64,000 bases of DNA, from assembly GCF_000270285.1 (NCBI RefSeq), contig NC_015738.1, positions 372,001-436,000 of the forward strand, read 5' to 3'. Both the position numbers and the translations under genes were made by a program. Positions within the stretch are counted from its first letter, which is position 1, and each line of letters opens with the position of its first letter. The stretch comes from Eggerthella sp. YY7918. Lineage in GTDB: Bacteria; Actinomycetota; Coriobacteriia; Coriobacteriales; Eggerthellaceae. Below, piece by piece: positions 1-8,576 of the stretch. The notes under the pieces are model-generated. The model saw only the letters and a list, made by a program, of their open reading frames with translations. It made no database searches and was not told the DNA's origin.

Positions 1-2103
1 CCTGCGTTGCTGGAAGTCGAAATTACCGAGAGCGCTTTCGTCGAAGATTATGAGAAGATTTCGACCATCGTCGACCGGCTGCGCGAGGCGGGATTCACCG
101 TACTCATGGACGACTTCGGCAGCGGCTATTCGTCGCTTGGCATGCTGAAAGACGTGAACGTCGACATTCTTAAGCTCGACATAAAACTGCTTGATCTCAG
201 CGACCGTTCCGGTAAGGGACGCCGAATTCTCGAGTCCACTATCAGCATGGCGCGCCTTCTTGACCTGCGTCTTGTCGCTGAAGGCGTGGAGACCGAAGAC
301 CAGCGCGATTTTTTGCTCAAGGCCGGCTGCCTGTATGCCCAGGGATATTACTTTTACCGCCCGCAGTCTCGGGAACAGATCGAGGAATTGCTCCTCAACC
401 AAGAGAACGTGGACTTGCGCGGCATTCAGGTAAACCCCATTGGGCGGCTGCAGGTTCGTCAGCTGCTCAACGACAGCGTGCTCAGCGACACTATGATGGA
501 CGACATCTTAGGCCCCATCGCCTTTTATGACATGTACGACGGTCGCGTCGAAGTGGCAAGTGCCAACGACCAGTACTGCCGTCTTATGGGCATGGATTTG
601 ATAGAAGTACAAGAACAGCGCACCGACATTGCAGAGCTGGTGTACGAAGCGGATCGCGATGACTTTTATCAGGCGTTGGAACAGGCATTCTGCAATGCGC
701 CGGAAGGCGCGGCGGCAAACGTGCGACGTATGCGCAAGGACGGCGAAACGGTGGTCGTCCACGTGCGCCTGTTCTTCTTGCGTGAGCGCGATGGTCATCG
801 CCTGTTCTATGGCTCGGTGTCCGACGTGACCGACCAGTTGTCGAAGGCGCGTCTTTTGGAATCGTCTCAGCGTGCGCTGGCGGCCGTGGTGGAAGTTTCT
901 TCGCACGACCCCTCATTTATGAGTCTTGATGAGGAGAACCGTCGGGCCGCTGCCGTCATTTTCGCGCAGATGACGCCCGGAGGCATGATAGGTGGGTACT
1001 GCGAAGAGGGCTTTCCGCTGTACTTCGCCAACGCCGAAATGGTCAAGCTGCTTGGCTACGATTCCTACGAAGAATTTGTCGAAGGCATCGGCGGCCTCGT
1101 GGGCAACACCATTCATCCCGACGATCAAGAGTCGGTGGCGCGGGATATTGGGCCTGAGTATTATGCGGGACTTGAATACACCACGACGTATCGCATGCCC
1201 AAAAAAGACGGCACGTGGTTCTGGACGCTTGATAAGGGCCGAGTGGTCGAAGCGGAGGACGGGCGACTGGCCATTGTGAGCGCATGTACCGACATCACTG
1301 ACGTTATGTCGGCCCAGCAGCGTCTTGCCGAGCGCAACAAACTGTTGTTGAGCCAGAACAAAGAGCTTGCCTTCTTGAATGAAGACATGCCGGGCGGCTA
1401 TCACCGGTGTCTTTATTCTCCCGGTTTTGATTTCCTTTATATGAGCGACCGTTTCCTCGATTTGGTTGGGTACACGCGTGAGGAAATACAAGAACTCTTC
1501 GATGATAAGTTTGCGAACATGGTGCATCCCGACGACCAGGCGTTGGTGGCGGAGTGTGTTAACCAGCTCAAGAAGGAGCGCGGTTCGACGGTCATTTCTT
1601 TGGAATACCGCATGAAAACGAAGAACGGCTATATGTGGGTGGTCGATCAAAGCCGCTACTTGGAATACGAAGGGCGTGCCTTTTTGCAGGGTGTGGTGGT
1701 GGACATCACCGAAACGGTGGAGCTGCGCAACGCCATACGCGCGCTGGCCGACCATAGCAAGTGCAGCATCGCGGTTCTTTCGTGGTCCGATCGCGATCAG
1801 GTGAAGATACGCGTTGATCGGTGCGAAATCATGCGATCCTTTGGTTTCACGACTGAAGAGGGCGCTGTCAGAATGGAAGAGTGGCTGCGCGCTCCGCAGG
1901 ATGAAGTGCACGGCTGTCTTCTTGATAGGCTGGTTGAAGCGGTGGAGCGGGGCGAGGAGTTCACCGCAACGGGATCAATTGTGCTTCCTGACGGCGCTGA
2001 AGCGCGCATTCGTATCGAAGCGTACAACATAAGCGAACAATCTAGCGAGCACCGGGCGCTGTGTCTGTGTACCGATGTGACAGCGGAGCTATCCGCTTCC
2101 TAG
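1..2103 (+). CDS. EAL-domain cyclic-di-GMP protein with four PAS domains (5' end outside window)
   Basis: The reading frame is open from the first base, so the true start lies upstream. Residues 1-135 are the C-terminal half of an EAL phosphodiesterase domain: EITES (metal-binding Glu), DDFGSGYSSL (Asp pair), LKLD (Lys) and EGVET (general Glu) are all present, so c-di-GMP hydrolysis is plausible. Four PAS-like segments follow (about 180-280, 320-435, 455-570, 580-695), each ending in the usual DVTD/DITD-type motif. No GGDEF follows the last PAS. The domain order and sequence make it a paralog of the protein at 18010-22258. The N-terminal part (perhaps GGDEF) and the ligands of the PAS domains cannot be seen. 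Confidence 0.85.
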   Translation, partial: PALLEVEITESAFVEDYEKISTIVDRLREAGFTVLMDDFGSGYSSLGMLKDVNVDILKLDIKLLDLSDRSGKGRRILESTISMARLLDLRLVAEGVETEDQRDFLLKAGCLYAQGYYFYRPQSREQIEELLLNQENVDLRGIQVNPIGRLQVRQLLNDSVLSDTMMDDILGPIAFYDMYDGRVEVASANDQYCRLMGMDLIEVQEQRTDIAELVYEADRDDFYQALEQAFCNAPEGAAANVRRMRKDGETVVVHVRLFFLRERDGHRLFYGSVSDVTDQLSKARLLESSQRALAAVVEVSSHDPSFMSLDEENRRAAAVIFAQMTPGGMIGGYCEEGFPLYFANAEMVKLLGYDSYEEFVEGIGGLVGNTIHPDDQESVARDIGPEYYAGLEYTTTYRMPKKDGTWFWTLDKGRVVEAEDGRLAIVSACTDITDVMSAQQRLAERNKLLLSQNKELAFLNEDMPGGYHRCLYSPGFDFLYMSDRFLDLVGYTREEIQELFDDKFANMVHPDDQALVAECVNQLKKERGSTVISLEYRMKTKNGYMWVVDQSRYLEYEGRAFLQGVVVDITETVELRNAIRALADHSKCSIAVLSWSDRDQVKIRVDRCEIMRSFGFTTEEGAVRMEEWLRAPQDEVHGCLLDRLVEAVERGEEFTATGSIVLPDGAEARIRIEAYNISEQSSEHRALCLCTDVTAELSAS

Positions 2104-2160
2104 TCGCCCAGCTAAAGGCGGTAGGATTTCGCTGTTCTTTGGAAACCCTCTGTACCTTGC

Positions 2161-2188
2161 TTGACATCTGTTTGTGCCGTACTACAAT
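2161..2188 (+). promoter_or_regulatory. Sigma-70-type promoter of htpG
   Basis: Consensus -35 TTGACA (2161-2166) and TACAAT -10 (2183-2188) are separated by 16 bases. Transcription would start at about 2195, exactly at the CIRCE-like operator, leaving a leader of roughly 210 bases that contains a structured repeat. Confidence 0.7.
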
Positions 2189-2194
2189 CCCTTT

Positions 2195-2221
2195 TTAGCA
2201 CTCAAAGACCGAGACTGCTAA
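2195..2221 (+). promoter_or_regulatory. CIRCE-type HrcA operator before htpG
   Basis: TTAGCACTC-N9-GACTGCTAA matches the CIRCE consensus TTAGCACTC-N9-GAGTGCTAA with a single mismatch in the right arm. It begins 7 bases after the -10 box, the usual place for HrcA repression of heat-shock genes. HrcA itself is not in the window, so control by it is inferred. Confidence 0.8.
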
Positions 2222-2229
2222 ACGGTATG

Positions 2230-2369
2230 CTCCATCGTTCTGTCAAACGACGGAGCCAGCCGATGCTGCGGCTTTGCGTGGCACACCATGTCGACCCTTT
2301 CGTGCTTACGTGCGAAGCACGCTCGGTCGCACGACGGGCCGATCTGGCGCCATGCAAACCCTCGCTGAC
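2230..2369 (+). repeat. Structured intergenic repeat, copy A (htpG leader)
   Basis: A hairpin at 2230-2255 (CTCCATCGTT / AACGACGGAG) is followed by CCGATGCTGCG (2260-2270), a long imperfect stem (GGCTTTGCGTGGC pairs with GCCATGCAAACCC), the apical hairpin CGTGC-GAA-GCACG (2309-2321) and the closing box CCCTCGCTGAC (2359-2369). Copies B, C and D share both boxes and the spacing. It lies in the 5' leader of htpG and ends 38 bases before the start codon. Confidence 0.8.
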
Positions 2370-2407
2370 GTATGTTCAACCGGTATGGAAAGGAAGCGAC
2401 GCGACGT

Positions 2408-4360
2408 ATGCGCAAGTTTAAAACTGAGAGCAAAAAGCTGCTCGACCTCATGATTAATTCCATCTACACCAACCGCGAGATCTTCCTGCGTGAGCTTATC
2501 TCCAACGCCTCCGATGCGGTGGACAAGCTCTACTTCAAAAGCCTCACCGACAAAGAGATTCAGCTAGGCAAGGATGAACTGGCCATTCAGGTGAGCTTCG
2601 ACAAGGATGCGCGCACGGTCACGGTCAGCGACAGTGGCATCGGCATGACGAAGGACGAGCTCGACCGCAATCTGGGCACCATTGCGCATTCCGACTCCAT
2701 GGCGTTCAAGATGGACAACGCCGAAAGTCAGGGCGACGACGTGGACATCATCGGTCAGTTCGGCGTGGGTTTCTATTCCGCGTTCATGGTGGCCAAAAGC
2801 GTGCGTGTGGTGTCGAAGGCTTACGGTTCCGACGAGGCATGGGCCTGGGAATCCGACGGCGTGGAAGGCTACACCATCAGCGAAGCTACGCGCGAGGACC
2901 ACGGCACCGACGTCATCTTAACGCTTAAAGACAACGGTGAAAACAGCGACGGCACCGGCGAGAATTACGACACCTTCCTTTCCGAATACGGCCTGAAGAG
3001 CCTCATCAAGCGCTACAGCAACTACGTGCGCTACCCCGTGCAGATGGAGGTGTCGAAGACCCGCGAGAAGCCCAAGCCCGAGGATGCAGGCGACGACTAC
3101 AAGCCCGAGTATGAGAGCTACACCGAAATCGACACCATCAACTCGATGATCCCCATTTGGAAGCGCAGCAAATCCGAGGTCACCGAGGAAGAGTACAACG
3201 AGTTCTACAAGACCGACTTCCACGACTTCGCCGATCCGGCGCGTACGTTCAGCATCCATGCCGAAGGCGCGCTGTCCTACGACGCGCTGCTGTTCATCCC
3301 CAGCCGCGCGCCCTACGACCTGTACAGCAAGGACTTCAAGAAGGGTCTGGCGCTCTACAGCTCTAACGTGCTTATCATGGAGAAGTGCGAAGAACTGCTG
3401 CCCGACCACTACAACTTCGTTCGTGGTGTGGTGGACAGCCAGGATTTGCAGCTGAACATCAGCCGCGAGACGCTGCAACACAACAGCCAGCTGCGCGCCA
3501 TCGCAAAGAAGGTGGAGAAGAAAATCACCGCCGAGCTGAAGAAGATGCGCGACAACGATCGCGAGGAGTACGAGCGCTTCTTCGAGAACTTCGGCCGCGG
3601 CTTGGAGTACGGCATCTACACGAGCTACGGCATGCTGAAGGACGAGCTGGCCGAACTGCTGCTGTTCTACTCCGCCAAGCAGCAGAAGCTGGTCACGCTG
3701 GATGAATATCTGGAGGCCGCGCCGGCCGACCAAAAAGCCATCTATTACGCCGCCGGTGAGAGCATCGACCGTTTGGCCAAGATGCCCATCGTGAACACCG
3801 TGCTCGCGAAGGGCTACGATGTGCTCCTGTGCACGCGCGACGTGGATGAGTTCTGCTTTACGGCTATGATGACCTACGGACGCGCCGCCGCCGAGGGCGA
3901 GGATGCACCCGAGCCGCTTGAGCTCAAGAACGTGGCATCGGGCGAACTGGATTTGGCCACCGAAGAGGAGAAGAAAGAAGCCGAGGAAGCCACCAAGGAA
4001 AACGAAGCTCTGTTTACAGCTATGAAGGACGTGCTCGGCGATGCGGTGAGCAGTGTGACCGTGTCCTCGCGTCTCACCGATGCTCCGGCGTGTGTAACGG
4101 CAGCTGGTCCGGTGTCGCTTGAGATGGAACGCATCTTGGCGCAAACTCCCGACGGCGCCGATATGAAGTCTGAGCGCGTGCTGGAAATCAACGCGAAGCA
4201 TGCGGTGTTCGACGTGCTGAAGGCCGCGCAGGAGGCCGGCGACGCCGACAAGGTGAAGCTCTACACCGAGGTGCTCTACAACCAGGCGCTCATCGTGGAA
4301 GGCATGCCCATCGATGATCCCGTTGCGTATGCCAATGCGGTTACCAAGCTGATGGCTTAA
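2408..4360 (+). CDS. htpG: Chaperone HtpG (Hsp90)
   Basis: ATP-dependent cytosolic chaperone of the Hsp90 family, 650 residues, slightly longer than the usual 620-640. The N-terminal GHKL ATPase motifs are intact: ELISNASDAVDKL (N box), DSGIGM (G1) and GQFGVGFYSAFM (G2). The middle-domain NISRETLQ arginine loop and a C-terminal dimerisation region follow. ATG 2408 is chosen over the upstream in-frame ATG at 2372 because GGAAAGGAAG sits at the right distance and the family begins with this MRKFKTES-like segment. A consensus promoter and CIRCE-like operator upstream suggest HrcA-controlled heat induction. The leader carries repeat copy A and the 3' flank carries copy D. Confidence 0.97.
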   Translation: MRKFKTESKKLLDLMINSIYTNREIFLRELISNASDAVDKLYFKSLTDKEIQLGKDELAIQVSFDKDARTVTVSDSGIGMTKDELDRNLGTIAHSDSMAFKMDNAESQGDDVDIIGQFGVGFYSAFMVAKSVRVVSKAYGSDEAWAWESDGVEGYTISEATREDHGTDVILTLKDNGENSDGTGENYDTFLSEYGLKSLIKRYSNYVRYPVQMEVSKTREKPKPEDAGDDYKPEYESYTEIDTINSMIPIWKRSKSEVTEEEYNEFYKTDFHDFADPARTFSIHAEGALSYDALLFIPSRAPYDLYSKDFKKGLALYSSNVLIMEKCEELLPDHYNFVRGVVDSQDLQLNISRETLQHNSQLRAIAKKVEKKITAELKKMRDNDREEYERFFENFGRGLEYGIYTSYGMLKDELAELLLFYSAKQQKLVTLDEYLEAAPADQKAIYYAAGESIDRLAKMPIVNTVLAKGYDVLLCTRDVDEFCFTAMMTYGRAAAEGEDAPEPLELKNVASGELDLATEEEKKEAEEATKENEALFTAMKDVLGDAVSSVTVSSRLTDAPACVTAAGPVSLEMERILAQTPDGADMKSERVLEINAKHAVFDVLKAAQEAGDADKVKLYTEVLYNQALIVEGMPIDDPVAYANAVTKLMA

Positions 4361-4368
4361 GCGAGTTC

Positions 4369-4514
4369 CGCCGGCTTGTCAGCCGGCGAAACCCGCCGAC
4401 ACTGCGAGGGGCTGGGACACCCAATCTTCGCGCGATCCCAAAAGCTCGCGTACCAAAGTACGCCACGCTTTTGCGATCCCGCGAATCTCGGGCACCCCAG
4501 CCCCTCTCGCTGTC
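4369..4514 (+). repeat. Structured intergenic repeat, copy D
   Basis: It starts 9 bases after the htpG stop with hairpin CGCCGGC-TTGTCA-GCCGGCG (4369-4388), then CCGACACTGCG (4396-4406). GAGGGGCTGGG pairs perfectly with CCCAGCCCCTC. The apical hairpin is CGTAC-CAAA-GTACG (4450-4463) and the end box is CCCTCTCGCTGTC (4502-4514). The arms differ from copies A-C yet still pair. It lies between the convergent htpG and nitroreductase genes. Confidence 0.75.
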
Positions 4515-4534
4515 TTACTACGCCAACCTGCGGC

Positions 4535-4564
4535 AAATCAACCTGGGGCGAAATCAACCTGGCA
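4535..4564. repeat. Short tandem direct repeat AAATCAACCTGG
   Basis: Two copies of the 12-mer AAATCAACCTGG are separated by GGCG, just downstream of repeat copy D and before the nitroreductase stop. No function can be assigned. Confidence 0.5.
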
Positions 4565-4612
4565 CATCACCACAACCTGAGCATTCGCGCAGCGCGGTTG
4601 CCTCTATCGCGG

Positions 4613-5206
4613 CTATCCAAAAACGCGCACGCGCTGGTTGCCGGGAATCTTCTCCTTGGGCTCGGGAAGCGTGACGGGGGTGCCGAACACCATCTGAGAC
4701 ACCAGCCGCCAGGTTTCAGGCAACTGCCAACGCTCACGCACGCCTTCGTCGATCAGGGGGTTGTAGTGCTGCAAGTTCGCGCCCATGCCCCTTTCGGCAA
4801 ACGCGTTCCACACATTACCCTGTAAAATACCCAATCCGTGGGCGGCAAACATGTCGAATGCGTTCGCATAGGTGGGAAACTGCTCCTTCATGCGCTCGAC
4901 GACGGCATCGTCCTCAAAGAACATGACGGTACCTGCACCGCGGGCAAATCCCGCCAGCTTCTCTTGCGTAGGTGCAAACTTCTCGGCTGGCACGCGAGCA
5001 CGCAGTGTTTCGGTCACGATATCCCACAATGCTTGATGTTCCGCGCCGAACAGAATGACGGCCTGCGCGCTTTGCATATTGAAGGCTGAAGGGGAGGCTT
5101 CCGCCACATGCTCCACCAGGGCGGTAATCTGCTCATGAGTAAGCGGCAGATCGGAGGAAAGGTCATACACGCTTCGACGCTTGTCAAGAATATCCAAATA
5201 CGTCAT
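4613..5206 (-). CDS. Nitroreductase-family protein (Frm2/YdgI-like)
   Basis: FMN-dependent NAD(P)H nitroreductase-fold protein of about 197 residues. The N-terminal RRSVYDL and the SPSAFNMQSAQ segment match the Frm2/YdgI branch (RRTIY..SPSSFNSQ), which handles small electrophiles or lipid signals rather than being a dedicated drug nitroreductase. The start at 5206 (MTYLDILDKRRS) is chosen by family alignment. A longer frame reaches 5383, but its extra 59 residues look non-coding. It is single-gene, convergent with htpG, and divergent from the LysR gene at 5563 across 356 bases, so regulation by that LysR is possible but unproven. The physiological substrate is unknown. Confidence 0.85.
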   Translation of the reverse strand: MTYLDILDKRRSVYDLSSDLPLTHEQITALVEHVAEASPSAFNMQSAQAVILFGAEHQALWDIVTETLRARVPAEKFAPTQEKLAGFARGAGTVMFFEDDAVVERMKEQFPTYANAFDMFAAHGLGILQGNVWNAFAERGMGANLQHYNPLIDEGVRERWQLPETWRLVSQMVFGTPVTLPEPKEKIPGNQRVRVFG

Positions 5207-5562
5207 GGCTCTTGCTCGCTTTCTTAGGTAGGGGTAAGGCAGCCTGCGTTTTGCAAGAAATAGTGCTTTTGTCGCGCCAAGTGTACTCGTTTCTGACTCA
5301 AGAAAACGGTGGTCCATTAATGCTACATTATAAGTATCAGTTTTGAAACCCACCATAGTACTCGCCAACGCCTTCTCATTCAACTCCTATTTTAAGGTCT
5401 ACGTTCGATCAGCGGTTCTACACGACCTTGGGGATAACTCTTCCTAAAAAAGAAGTTGAACAAGGGGCGTTCTCTCCCGAGCGCCGATAAGGAAGGATAG
5501 AATTTTTACCGGAGAGATTCGCATGGGATGCGAAAACCGGCTCGTGAAATTAGGTTGAACTG
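5207..5562. other. Divergent intergenic region, nitroreductase / LysR
   Basis: 356 bases without a convincing gene. It must hold the promoters of both flanking genes and possibly the LysR operator (several T-N11-A candidates, none distinctive). No repeat of the copy A-D type and no terminator was seen. Confidence 0.4.
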
Positions 5563-6480
5563 GTGAATATAAAGCAGATCAGATATTTCGTTTCCGTTTT
5601 CAAGAGCGGGAGCTTTTCCTCTGCTGCAAAAGAACAGCATGTGACGGTGCAGGCTATTTCGAAGGCCGTCTCGAACCTTGAGCAGGAGCTGAGGGGCGAT
5701 TTGTTCGTTCGCGAGGCCCGGGGCGTGCGCGCAACGCCGCTCGGACGCAACTTCTTCCTGAAAGCCGCCTCAGCTTTAAACGAATTCGACAAGCTCGAGA
5801 AGTTCACCCACGCCTACCATAAGGACGGAGCCATCGAGGTGCTTCATCTCGCTTTGGTACTGCCGCCGTTTTATGGCAATGAGCGCGCTCGTCAGAGCAT
5901 CGCCGCGTTTATAGGCAGAAATCTTGCCATTCAAACCAAGGTATCGCTTGAGGCGCCTAAAGACGGCTTAGCTGCGCTGCGTGCCGGATTGTACGATGCG
6001 CTTATTACGGTAGGTTCTTACAGCAATCCCGAAATCGACTGCATGTCTGTTTGTACCGTTGTCCCGAGCGTCGTTATGTCGGCCGATCACCCGCTTACCG
6101 AACGTGAATTTGTGCGGTTAGACGACATCAAGTCCTATCCGATTGTGTTTTCTCCGGATTATGACGATTTCAACAACTCGATGGCTTCGGTCTATCGCAA
6201 ACGCAACCCTCATTTGAGCTTCGTGTCGGTTCCCTACGAACACTTCGATGCATTTTTGAACGAAGAAAAGGGGCTCGCATTTGCCGCAGGCATACCTGCC
6301 CTAGGAAGCATGCATCCGAGTGCGGAAATCCGAGCGATCGCTCAGGAGGACGCTATCTCTGTCCCGGTGTGTCTCTTGAGCATGAAAAGCCGCAAAACCC
6401 CGGCGTATTTAATGCTGGAGCGATGGCTGGCAAGCGAGTTCATTCTCTTAAGCGGTAATTTGCTCGACGGCTTGCAATAA
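5563..6480 (+). CDS. LysR-family transcriptional regulator (first of a tandem pair)
   Basis: 305 residues. The N-terminal winged helix-turn-helix (residues 1-60) reads MNIKQIRYFVSVFKSGSFSS then AKEQHVTVQAISKAVSNLE, and is followed by a periplasmic-binding-protein-like effector domain. The start is GTG 5563, which places the conserved NIKQIRYF right at the N terminus. It is about 70 bases upstream of a clear paralog in the same direction. Typical LysR length. The effector and the target genes cannot be read from sequence; the divergent nitroreductase is the nearest candidate target. Confidence 0.9.
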   Translation: MNIKQIRYFVSVFKSGSFSSAAKEQHVTVQAISKAVSNLEQELRGDLFVREARGVRATPLGRNFFLKAASALNEFDKLEKFTHAYHKDGAIEVLHLALVLPPFYGNERARQSIAAFIGRNLAIQTKVSLEAPKDGLAALRAGLYDALITVGSYSNPEIDCMSVCTVVPSVVMSADHPLTEREFVRLDDIKSYPIVFSPDYDDFNNSMASVYRKRNPHLSFVSVPYEHFDAFLNEEKGLAFAAGIPALGSMHPSAEIRAIAQEDAISVPVCLLSMKSRKTPAYLMLERWLASEFILLSGNLLDGLQ

Positions 6481-6556
6481 CGCTCACAAATTCCATGCCG
6501 TCATCTAGAGGAATGCGTCTCAGCCGCCTCTTCGGCGGACTCGGGGGTAATTGCGA

Positions 6557-7486
6557 TTGAACATCAAACAAGTTAAATACTTCGTCGAAACGCTGGATCA
6601 GGGCAGTCTGTCGGCAGCATCTCAAGTGAAACACGTAACGGTGCAGGCTGTGTCGAAGGCTCTTGCCAATTTGGAAGAAGAACTTGGCGACACATTGCTT
6701 GAGCGTGGCAGCAACGGAATTCGGCCGACGCCTTTTGGAAGGGCGTTTTATCGCAAAGCAATTCAGGTGATTGACTGCTTTGATGAGCTTGAATCGTTTT
6801 CGGAATCGTATTGTCGGACGAACGATCTCGATGAGGAGCTTCGTCTTGGCTTATATACGCCGGAGTTTTTCGGCGGTAATCAGGTGTGTGAAAGTATCGC
6901 AACATTTGTTGAAATGCAGATTGGTGCAAAGACTACGGTTCCCCTTGCGCAGGGGGAGAGCGGCTTCACCCAGTTGCGCACCGGTGTGCTCGATGCACTT
7001 ATAATGACGGGCACCGTTCATCACCCCGATACTCGCTGCAACGTCATTGGCACCGTGCCGCCAGCGCTCATGATGGCATGCGACCATCCGCTGGCTTCCA
7101 AGGAGTACGTTTCGCTCTCCGACCTGGCTTCCTATCCCGTCGCCAATCCTTTGTGGTATAGCTCCTGCGTTGAAACGATCACGTCGGTGTATAGGCGTCG
7201 CACCCAGGATGTTCGCTATGTTGATCTTGATACGGAGGGGATATCTGACCATCTGCATCGGGCGCAGGGAGTGGTTATCACGGTGGACATCGATTTGTTC
7301 GGCAAGATGCACCCGGATGTTGTGCTGCGTCCTCTGTGTCCTGACGATGTTGTGGTTATTCCCATCTGTCTCGTCAGCATGAAGGACATCGTTTCACCCA
7401 CGTTGATGAGGCTGTACCGCCTTCTGCTGAGCGGCTTGGCGCTTGTGAGGAACGGAAAGCCTCTCGTGGCCGTTTCCAACCAATAG
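6557..7486 (+). CDS. LysR-family transcriptional regulator (second of a tandem pair)
   Basis: 309 residues, paralogous to the preceding gene over its whole length: both start NIKQ(I/V)(R/K)YF and share HVTVQA(I/V)SKA in the recognition helix. TTG 6557 is preferred over TTG 6551 because GGGGGT at 6543-6548 is then 8 bases away and the N terminus lines up with the paralog. The effector domains have diverged more than the DNA-binding domains, which suggests similar operators but different ligands. A strong terminator follows at 7507-7543. The target is unknown. Confidence 0.9.
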   Translation: MNIKQVKYFVETLDQGSLSAASQVKHVTVQAVSKALANLEEELGDTLLERGSNGIRPTPFGRAFYRKAIQVIDCFDELESFSESYCRTNDLDEELRLGLYTPEFFGGNQVCESIATFVEMQIGAKTTVPLAQGESGFTQLRTGVLDALIMTGTVHHPDTRCNVIGTVPPALMMACDHPLASKEYVSLSDLASYPVANPLWYSSCVETITSVYRRRTQDVRYVDLDTEGISDHLHRAQGVVITVDIDLFGKMHPDVVLRPLCPDDVVVIPICLVSMKDIVSPTLMRLYRLLLSGLALVRNGKPLVAVSNQ

Positions 7487-7506
7487 CAGCTGCAATCAAG
7501 CTTGTA

Positions 7507-7543
7507 CACACAAAAGGGACCTGAAAAAGGTCCCTTTTGTGTG
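7507..7543. terminator. Rho-independent, probably bidirectional terminator
   Basis: CACACAAAAGGGACCT / AGGTCCCTTTTGTGTG form a 16-bp perfect stem with a GAAAA loop. It sits between the convergent LysR and aquaporin genes, and T or A runs inside the arms serve both directions. Confidence 0.85.
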
Positions 7544-7616
7544 CGGGGTTGCGTGGGTTAGGCGGATTGAAACTCCGGTGCACCCGACAGGTTCCGCGAC
7601 AGGAGCAGTGTCGGCA

Positions 7617-8333
7617 CTAGTTATCGGAGGCGTTCTTTTTCTTGAACGCAATCCAGATGCCCGCGGCACACGCAGCGCCGACAAGCGGGGCGACGATGAA
7701 CACCCACACCTGCGAAAGCGCGGTCATATCGCCCTGAAGCGCCATCATAAGGGCGGGACCGAAGCTGCGCGCGGGGTTAACTGACGTGCCGGTCAGAGGG
7801 ATGCCCATGATGTGCACAAACGCAAGCGTCAGGCCGATGATAATGCCCGCAAAGGGGGCGGTTTTCTCATCTGCGGTTGAGCCAAGCACAGACAGCACAA
7901 AGATGCAGGTCAGAATTATTTCAACAATGAGCGCGCCCACCATGCTCAGCCCCACCGAAGAGGCGGCATCATAGCCGTTGCATCCAAGGCCGGTGGCAAG
8001 AGCTCCGCCCAAATTGGACAAGTTGATGATAAGCAGCAGGACGGCCGCGGCCACAATGCCGCCGATAAACTGTGCGATCCAGTAGCCGATCAGGTCCTTG
8101 CCCGACAGGCGCTTGTCAAGGAACAGGCCAAACGACACGGCAGGGTTAATGTGGCAGCCTGAAATGTTGCCAATCACAAATGCCATGGCGATGATGGATA
8201 AGCCGAAGGCGAAGGCGATGCCCAAGGTACCCAGCGTGGCCCCCGCAACGGCAGCGCTACCGCAGCCGAACAGCGTCAGGACGAACGTCCCCAAGCACTC
8301 AGCGCCGTACTTTTTGATAGGTGATGCTTCCAT
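7617..8333 (-). CDS. aqpZ: Aquaporin Z-like water channel (MIP family)
   Basis: 238-residue integral membrane protein with six predicted helices and both half-helix signatures: HINPAVSFG (about residues 65-73) and SVNPARSFGPAL (about 182-193). The second NPA is followed directly by Arg, as in the aquaporin selectivity filter. The surrounding sequence (GYWIAQFIGGIVAAA, a long loop, then HIMGIPLTGTSVNPARS) is closest to AqpZ-type orthodox aquaporins rather than GlpF glycerol facilitators, and no glycerol gene is nearby. ATG 8333 is preceded by AGGAGG. Single-gene transcription unit, convergent with the LysR pair. Permeation of water is a family inference. Confidence 0.88.
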   Translation of the reverse strand: MEASPIKKYGAECLGTFVLTLFGCGSAAVAGATLGTLGIAFAFGLSIIAMAFVIGNISGCHINPAVSFGLFLDKRLSGKDLIGYWIAQFIGGIVAAAVLLLIINLSNLGGALATGLGCNGYDAASSVGLSMVGALIVEIILTCIFVLSVLGSTADEKTAPFAGIIIGLTLAFVHIMGIPLTGTSVNPARSFGPALMMALQGDMTALSQVWVFIVAPLVGAACAAGIWIAFKKKNASDN

Positions 8334-8426
8334 GAATCCTCCTTGCGAGCCGAGCGGGCTGCGACGCTCTTCCCCAGATCGTCGCAGCCCGCTTCTCTCA
8401 TGCGAACTTGTTTTGAAGGTCGTTTG

Positions 8427-8576
8427 CTACTTGGACGAGCCAATGCGGCAGATCGTGCTACCACACACAGGGCAGGTGCCCTTCGTGATGGGCTTGCCAT
8501 TTTTCGTGGTGCTCTCCACGGGGTTCTGCATTTCCTTCTTTTCCTTGCACTTCATGCAATACGCTTCGATGGCCAT
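8427..8576 (-). CDS. Small zinc-ribbon protein (DUF5679-like)
   Basis: 49-residue protein from ATG 8576, preceded by GGAAGGAT. It has two CxxC knuckles, CMKCKEKKE near the N terminus and CPVCGSTICRIG near the C terminus, consistent with a single structural zinc. The pattern YCMKCKEKKEM...GTCPVCG matches the DUF5679 family of very short proteins found next to housekeeping genes. The function of that family is unknown. The frame can be extended to 8618, but the extra 14 residues lack a ribosome-binding site. Confidence 0.8.
   Translation of the reverse strand: MAIEAYCMKCKEKKEMQNPVESTTKNGKPITKGTCPVCGSTICRIGSSK

Noticed and set aside
2918-4201. 427-codon open frame antisense to htpG
   Set aside because: Shadow frame; Leu/Val/His-rich with no recognisable domain.
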